Positions 21,101-24,888 of a DNA stretch of 24,888 nucleotides are shown here, piece by piece (position 1 is the stretch's first letter; every line of letters starts with the position of its first letter). The stretch is from assembly GCA_003283665.1 (NCBI GenBank), contig QBWF01000012.1, positions 1-24,888 on the forward strand, read 5' to 3'. Under the pieces are notes generated by a model. That model searched no databases, was not told the DNA's origin, and was given only the letters and a program-made list of their open reading frames with translations. The DNA is from Prochlorococcus sp. AG-315-I14 (lineage in GTDB: Bacteria; Cyanobacteriota; Cyanobacteriia; PCC-6307; Cyanobiaceae). The translations under genes and the position numbers were made by a program.

Positions 21101-23878
21101 ATGAGTTCAGAGGCGAGCGTCACGACTGATTCCGACGTCGTCAAAAATAATTTAGATCCCAAGGAAATCTTTCCTTTCCTATTGGATGATTTTCAACTGA
21201 ATGCTATTGATTCGTTGAATCAAGGTCATTCTGTAGTTGTAAGTGCTCCCACTGGGTCAGGTAAAACATTGATTGGTGAGTATGCGATTCATAGGGCAAT
21301 TGCTCATGGAAATAAAGTTTTTTATACAACACCCTTAAAGGCTCTATCTAATCAAAAACTAAGAGACTTCAGGAATCAATTTGGTGCAGAAAATGTTGGC
21401 CTTCTAACAGGAGATCTAAGCGTGAATCGAGATGCCTCTGTACTGGTAATGACTACGGAGATTTTTAGAAATATGCTTTATGCAGTAGCAGATAGGAGTG
21501 ACGATCCATTACTTGAGGTGGAAACCGTAGTGCTTGATGAATGTCATTACATGAATGATGCACATCGTGGAACTGTATGGGAAGAATCAATTATTCATTG
21601 TCCTAAATCAGTTCAGTTTGTTGCTCTTTCGGCAACAGTAGCAAATGCAGGACAACTAACTGACTGGATTATGCAAGTGCATGGACCTACTGATTTGATT
21701 TCTAGTTACCATCGTCCAGTGCCACTCGAATTTAATTTTTGTAGTGCGAAAGGCTTACATCCTTTGCTGAATGAGAAAGGAACAGGATTACATCCTAATT
21801 GTAAGATTTGGCGTCCAACAAAAACCCATAAAAGGAGAGGTCGTCTTTCAAAACCGTCTCAACCTGAGTCTCCATCTCTGGGGTATGTAATTTCAAAATT
21901 GGCAGAAAGAAATATGTTGCCAGCTATTTATTTCATATTTAGTCGACGAGGTTGTGATAAAGCGGTTCAATCAATGGTAAATGTCTGTTTATTGAATCAA
22001 TCAGAACAAAAATTGATTAAAGATCGATTTGAAAAATATGCAATTTTAAATTCAGAAGGTCTTAGAGATAATATTCATATAAAAGCATTGTTAAATGGAA
22101 TTGCCTCACATCACGCAGGAGTTTTGCCTGCTTGGAAAGAATTGATTGAGGAATTATTTCAAGATGGACTTCTAAAAGTCGTTTTTGCAACTGAGACATT
22201 AGCTGCAGGAATAAATATGCCTGCAAGAAGCACAATAATATCTACTTTATCTAAACGTTCTGATAATGGACATCGTCAACTTATGGGTAGTGAGTTTTTG
22301 CAGATGGCTGGAAGAGCGGGAAGGAGGGGTCTTGATTCGAGAGGGTATGTGATTACGGTGCAAACCCGATTCGAAGGGGTTCGAGAAGCTGGTCAGTTAG
22401 CTACTAGCCCTGCTGATCCACTGATTAGTCAATTCACACCGAGTTATGGAATGGTTCTCAATCTTTTACAGCGCTATGACTTGGAGAAGTCAAGAGAATT
22501 GATAGAGAGAAGCTTTGGCCGATATTTAGCTAGCCTGGATTTGGTAGAAGAAGAAGAATTATTATCTAAATTAAAAGAAGAATTTCAAGAATCTAAAGTA
22601 TTTGCTGAAGATATTCCTTGGTCAGAGTTTGAAAAATATGAAAAGAATAAAAATCGTCTACGAGAAGAAAGACGATTGTTAAAAATTTTACAAAAGCAAG
22701 CAGCTGAAACTTTGTCTAATGAACTGATGTTAGCTTTGCAATTCTCTAATACTGGAACCCTTGTAAGCCTTAAATCTTCACAGCTTCGCGGCAAAGTTAC
22801 TCCAGCAGTTATCGCTAAGAAAGTTGAAATTGGAGGAAAGCTCCCTCAGCTATTATGCTTGACTGATGAAAATATTTGGATTTTGGCTTCTTGTCAAGAA
22901 GTGGTTAGTATTTATGCGGATTTAAGTTGTATAGATGTTTCATGTCTAACGCCTCCAACTTTAAATAGGACAGGTGAACTGTGCCATGGGAATTTAGTAA
23001 GTAATGAGATTGCAGATCTAATTAGTAATTTAGCAACAAAGCATGATATGAGAATTCCTCAGTATGATCTTGCAAGTGAAGTATTAGCTCAAGCAGCATT
23101 GGTTAAATCTTTAGATGATGAATTGATACGTCAACCAGTGCATAAATGGGGTGATAAGAAAAAATTGAAAAAACATAGACGTAAAATGGAAGATTTAGAT
23201 TTTGAAATTCGGGAACGTGAAGAAAAACTTTATGACAGATCAAACCGACACTGGAAGACCTTTCTCTCATTGATAAAAGTTCTTGATTATTTTGGATGTT
23301 TGGATGATTTAACACCGACGGAAATTGGTAGAAGTGTTGGATCTCTAAGAGGTGAAAATGAGCTTTGGATTGGATTGGTCCTGATGAGTGGACATCTTGA
23401 TGAATTGACTCCTGTGCAATTATCTGGTGTCATTGAGTCAATTATTACTGATTTTAATAGACCTGACCTTTGGTCAGGATTTATACCAAGTCCAAGAGCA
23501 GAAGAATCTTTCAATGATTTATCAACAATATTCAGTGAATTGTTAAGGACTCAAGAACGATTTAATATCGATATCCCAATCCTTTGGAGTTCTGACTTAA
23601 TGGGCTTAGTCGAAGCATGGGCACGAGGTTGTACGTGGACTGACTTGATTTCAAATACTTCCTTGGATGAGGGCGATGTCGTACGAATTCTTAGGAGGAC
23701 AATTGATATGCTCTCTCAACTTCCTTATTGCGAAGCTATAAGTCAACAACTTAGAACGAATGCAAAAGCAGCTATAAGATTATTGGATAGATTCCCTGTA
23801 TGTGAGGCAGAAGATATTATGAAAGCTAAGGATAAGAGGGGTATTCTTAGCAACCCAGCAATAGAGAGAGCTAATTAA
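21101..23878 (+). CDS. Ski2-like superfamily II RNA helicase
   Basis: A 925-residue protein. Walker A is APTGSGKT (residues 49-56), motif II is DECH (146-149), motif III LSAT (176-179) and motif VI QMAGRAGRRG (401-410), with SHHAG (336-340) and ATETLAAGINMPAR typical of the Ski2/Mtr4 group. Beyond residue 450 lie a winged-helix region, a coiled, Lys/Glu-rich stretch (about 500-555), a second basic helix (about 675-705) and a DSHCT-like C-terminal helical domain. Cyanobacteria and plastids (plant ISE2) encode such helicases, thought to act in RNA processing or ribosome biogenesis; the substrate here is not known. ATG 21101 follows no strong ribosome site. Convergent with fumC. Confidence 0.9.
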   Translation: MSSEASVTTDSDVVKNNLDPKEIFPFLLDDFQLNAIDSLNQGHSVVVSAPTGSGKTLIGEYAIHRAIAHGNKVFYTTPLKALSNQKLRDFRNQFGAENVGLLTGDLSVNRDASVLVMTTEIFRNMLYAVADRSDDPLLEVETVVLDECHYMNDAHRGTVWEESIIHCPKSVQFVALSATVANAGQLTDWIMQVHGPTDLISSYHRPVPLEFNFCSAKGLHPLLNEKGTGLHPNCKIWRPTKTHKRRGRLSKPSQPESPSLGYVISKLAERNMLPAIYFIFSRRGCDKAVQSMVNVCLLNQSEQKLIKDRFEKYAILNSEGLRDNIHIKALLNGIASHHAGVLPAWKELIEELFQDGLLKVVFATETLAAGINMPARSTIISTLSKRSDNGHRQLMGSEFLQMAGRAGRRGLDSRGYVITVQTRFEGVREAGQLATSPADPLISQFTPSYGMVLNLLQRYDLEKSRELIERSFGRYLASLDLVEEEELLSKLKEEFQESKVFAEDIPWSEFEKYEKNKNRLREERRLLKILQKQAAETLSNELMLALQFSNTGTLVSLKSSQLRGKVTPAVIAKKVEIGGKLPQLLCLTDENIWILASCQEVVSIYADLSCIDVSCLTPPTLNRTGELCHGNLVSNEIADLISNLATKHDMRIPQYDLASEVLAQAALVKSLDDELIRQPVHKWGDKKKLKKHRRKMEDLDFEIREREEKLYDRSNRHWKTFLSLIKVLDYFGCLDDLTPTEIGRSVGSLRGENELWIGLVLMSGHLDELTPVQLSGVIESIITDFNRPDLWSGFIPSPRAEESFNDLSTIFSELLRTQERFNIDIPILWSSDLMGLVEAWARGCTWTDLISNTSLDEGDVVRILRRTIDMLSQLPYCEAISQQLRTNAKAAIRLLDRFPVCEAEDIMKAKDKRGILSNPAIERAN

Positions 23879-23895
23879 GGTTCTAGAGGAAAAAC

Positions 23896-24888
23896 TCAAT
23901 CAAAGTCAACCATAGACCCTGGATTAAGAAGAAGATCAAATTCTCTTTCATTAATATAATTAAGTTGTTTTGAAGCTTGACGTAAACTGATATTCTTTGC
24001 ATGAGCTAATTGTGCGATTTTACTTGCCTTTTCATATCCTATTGATGGTGCTAAAGCGGTTACAAGCATTAGGGAATTTTCTAGATAGTATTTAATTGTT
24101 GCCTTGTTAGGCTGAATACCTTCTATCATGTGTTTTCTAAAACTCTTGCAAGCAGTATGAATTAATTTAATACTTTTTATAATATTGTAGCCAATAAGTG
24201 GTTTGTAAACGTTCATTTGTAGATGACCTCCACTACCGGCAATCGAGACTGCTGTATCCATACCAATTATTTGCGTACAAACCATCGCAACTGCTTCACA
24301 TTGAGTGGGATTAACTTTCCCAGGCATGATTGAACTACCTGGTTCATTGGCTGGCAAGTTTAATTCTGATAAACCAGCTCGTGGTCCACAAGATAAAAGG
24401 CGAATATCATTTACGATTTTCAACAAAGATATAGCTAATAATTTAAGTTGAGACATTATATTGACTAATCCATCATGGCTTGCCATTATCGCAAATTTAT
24501 TAGTTGCAGTTTCAAAAGGTAATGTTAACTCTTGAGAAAGATCTAAAGAAATTAGATTGTCAAAGTTTTTTGGTGCATTTAAGCCTGTCCCAACAGCTGT
24601 TCCTCCTAATGGAAGAGCATATAGTTCTATAAGATTGCTTTCAATACGCACTAAGGCTGTCCTGAGTTGATCTCTCCATGCAGAAGTTTCTTGTCCAAGT
24701 GTTAGTGGCACTGCATCTTGAAGATGGGTTCTTCCTATTTTTATAATATCTTTCCAGTCGTTAGCTTTTTGATTGAGGATATCAATTAACTTATTTAATT
24801 CTGGTATTAATGTCTCTTTTAAAGTTGTAATAGTAGCTATTTGAATTGCAGCGGGAAAAACATCATTAGTAGATTGTGATTTATTAAC
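23896..24888 (-). CDS. fumC: Class II fumarate hydratase (5' end outside window)
   Basis: Reversible hydration of fumarate to malate in the partial TCA cycle. The frame runs open to the window edge: 330 residues are visible of about 460, missing the N-terminal part. The visible part begins VNKSQSTNDVFPAAIQ, a conserved substrate-site block, then GRTHLQDAVPLTLGQE with the catalytic His region. ALPLGGTAVGTGLNAP and the superfamily signature GSSIMPGKVNPTQCEA (with the mobile-loop catalytic Ser) follow. These favour FumC over aspartase, argininosuccinate lyase or adenylosuccinate lyase. TGA at 23896-23898 lies 17 bases from the convergent helicase stop. The GTG at 24711 is internal and not the start. 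Confidence 0.93.
   Translation of the reverse strand, partial: VNKSQSTNDVFPAAIQIATITTLKETLIPELNKLIDILNQKANDWKDIIKIGRTHLQDAVPLTLGQETSAWRDQLRTALVRIESNLIELYALPLGGTAVGTGLNAPKNFDNLISLDLSQELTLPFETATNKFAIMASHDGLVNIMSQLKLLAISLLKIVNDIRLLSCGPRAGLSELNLPANEPGSSIMPGKVNPTQCEAVAMVCTQIIGMDTAVSIAGSGGHLQMNVYKPLIGYNIIKSIKLIHTACKSFRKHMIEGIQPNKATIKYYLENSLMLVTALAPSIGYEKASKIAQLAHAKNISLRQASKQLNYINEREFDLLLNPGSMVDFD

Overview
The window is a compact, A+T-rich bacterial chromosome segment that reads as a picocyanobacterium, most likely Prochlorococcus and perhaps a low-light or NATL/SS120-like lineage; the clade is a guess. Four things point there. The beta' subunit of RNA polymerase is split into rpoC1 and rpoC2, and rpoC2 carries a very large insertion in its trigger loop, as in cyanobacteria. 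A one-helix high-light-inducible (Hli) protein gene is present. A ycf35 (DUF1257)/DUF2997/ferredoxin cluster is present. The biotin cluster has a BioK-type esterase, a form known from marine Synechococcus and Prochlorococcus. No rRNA, tRNA, CRISPR array, insertion sequence or prophage gene was seen, and nothing looks recently acquired. Codon and base use look even by eye.

Layout. At 1-8463 (+) lie rpoB (5' end outside the window), rpoC1 and rpoC2. At 8528-11558 (+) lie a 50-residue Hli protein, the rRNA/tRNA methylase rlmN (4-base overlap with hli) and a sodium:solute symporter-family protein. At 11609-14925 (+) lie a 41-residue membrane-protein ORF, a HEAT-repeat protein, DUF2997, Ycf35/DUF1257, a 4Fe-4S ferredoxin-like protein and an aldo/keto reductase-like protein. 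The last four are very tightly packed. At 14922-15665 (-) is rsmG, convergent with the reductase and overlapping it at the stop codons. At 15750-16214 (+) is a small membrane-anchored J-domain protein. At 16241-20968 (-) is a biotin cluster transcribed bioF-bioK-bioC-bioD, then bioA after a 187-base gap. At 21101-23878 (+) is a Ski2-like RNA helicase, divergent from bioF. At 23896-24888 (-) is fumC, whose 5' end lies beyond the window.

How the genes work together. rpoB/rpoC1/rpoC2 make the catalytic core of RNA polymerase. rlmN, rsmG and the helicase act in RNA modification or metabolism. The bio genes cover most of biotin synthesis: BioC methylates the malonyl primer so that fatty-acid synthesis can build a pimeloyl chain, BioK removes the methyl ester, and BioF, BioA and BioD convert pimeloyl thioester to dethiobiotin. 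BioB, the last step, is not in the window. The HEAT/DUF2997/Ycf35/ferredoxin group is a conserved cyanobacterial set of unknown function and the most plausible place for undescribed biology. No non-coding stretch exceeds 300 bases. The longest without a proposed gene is 17537-17723.
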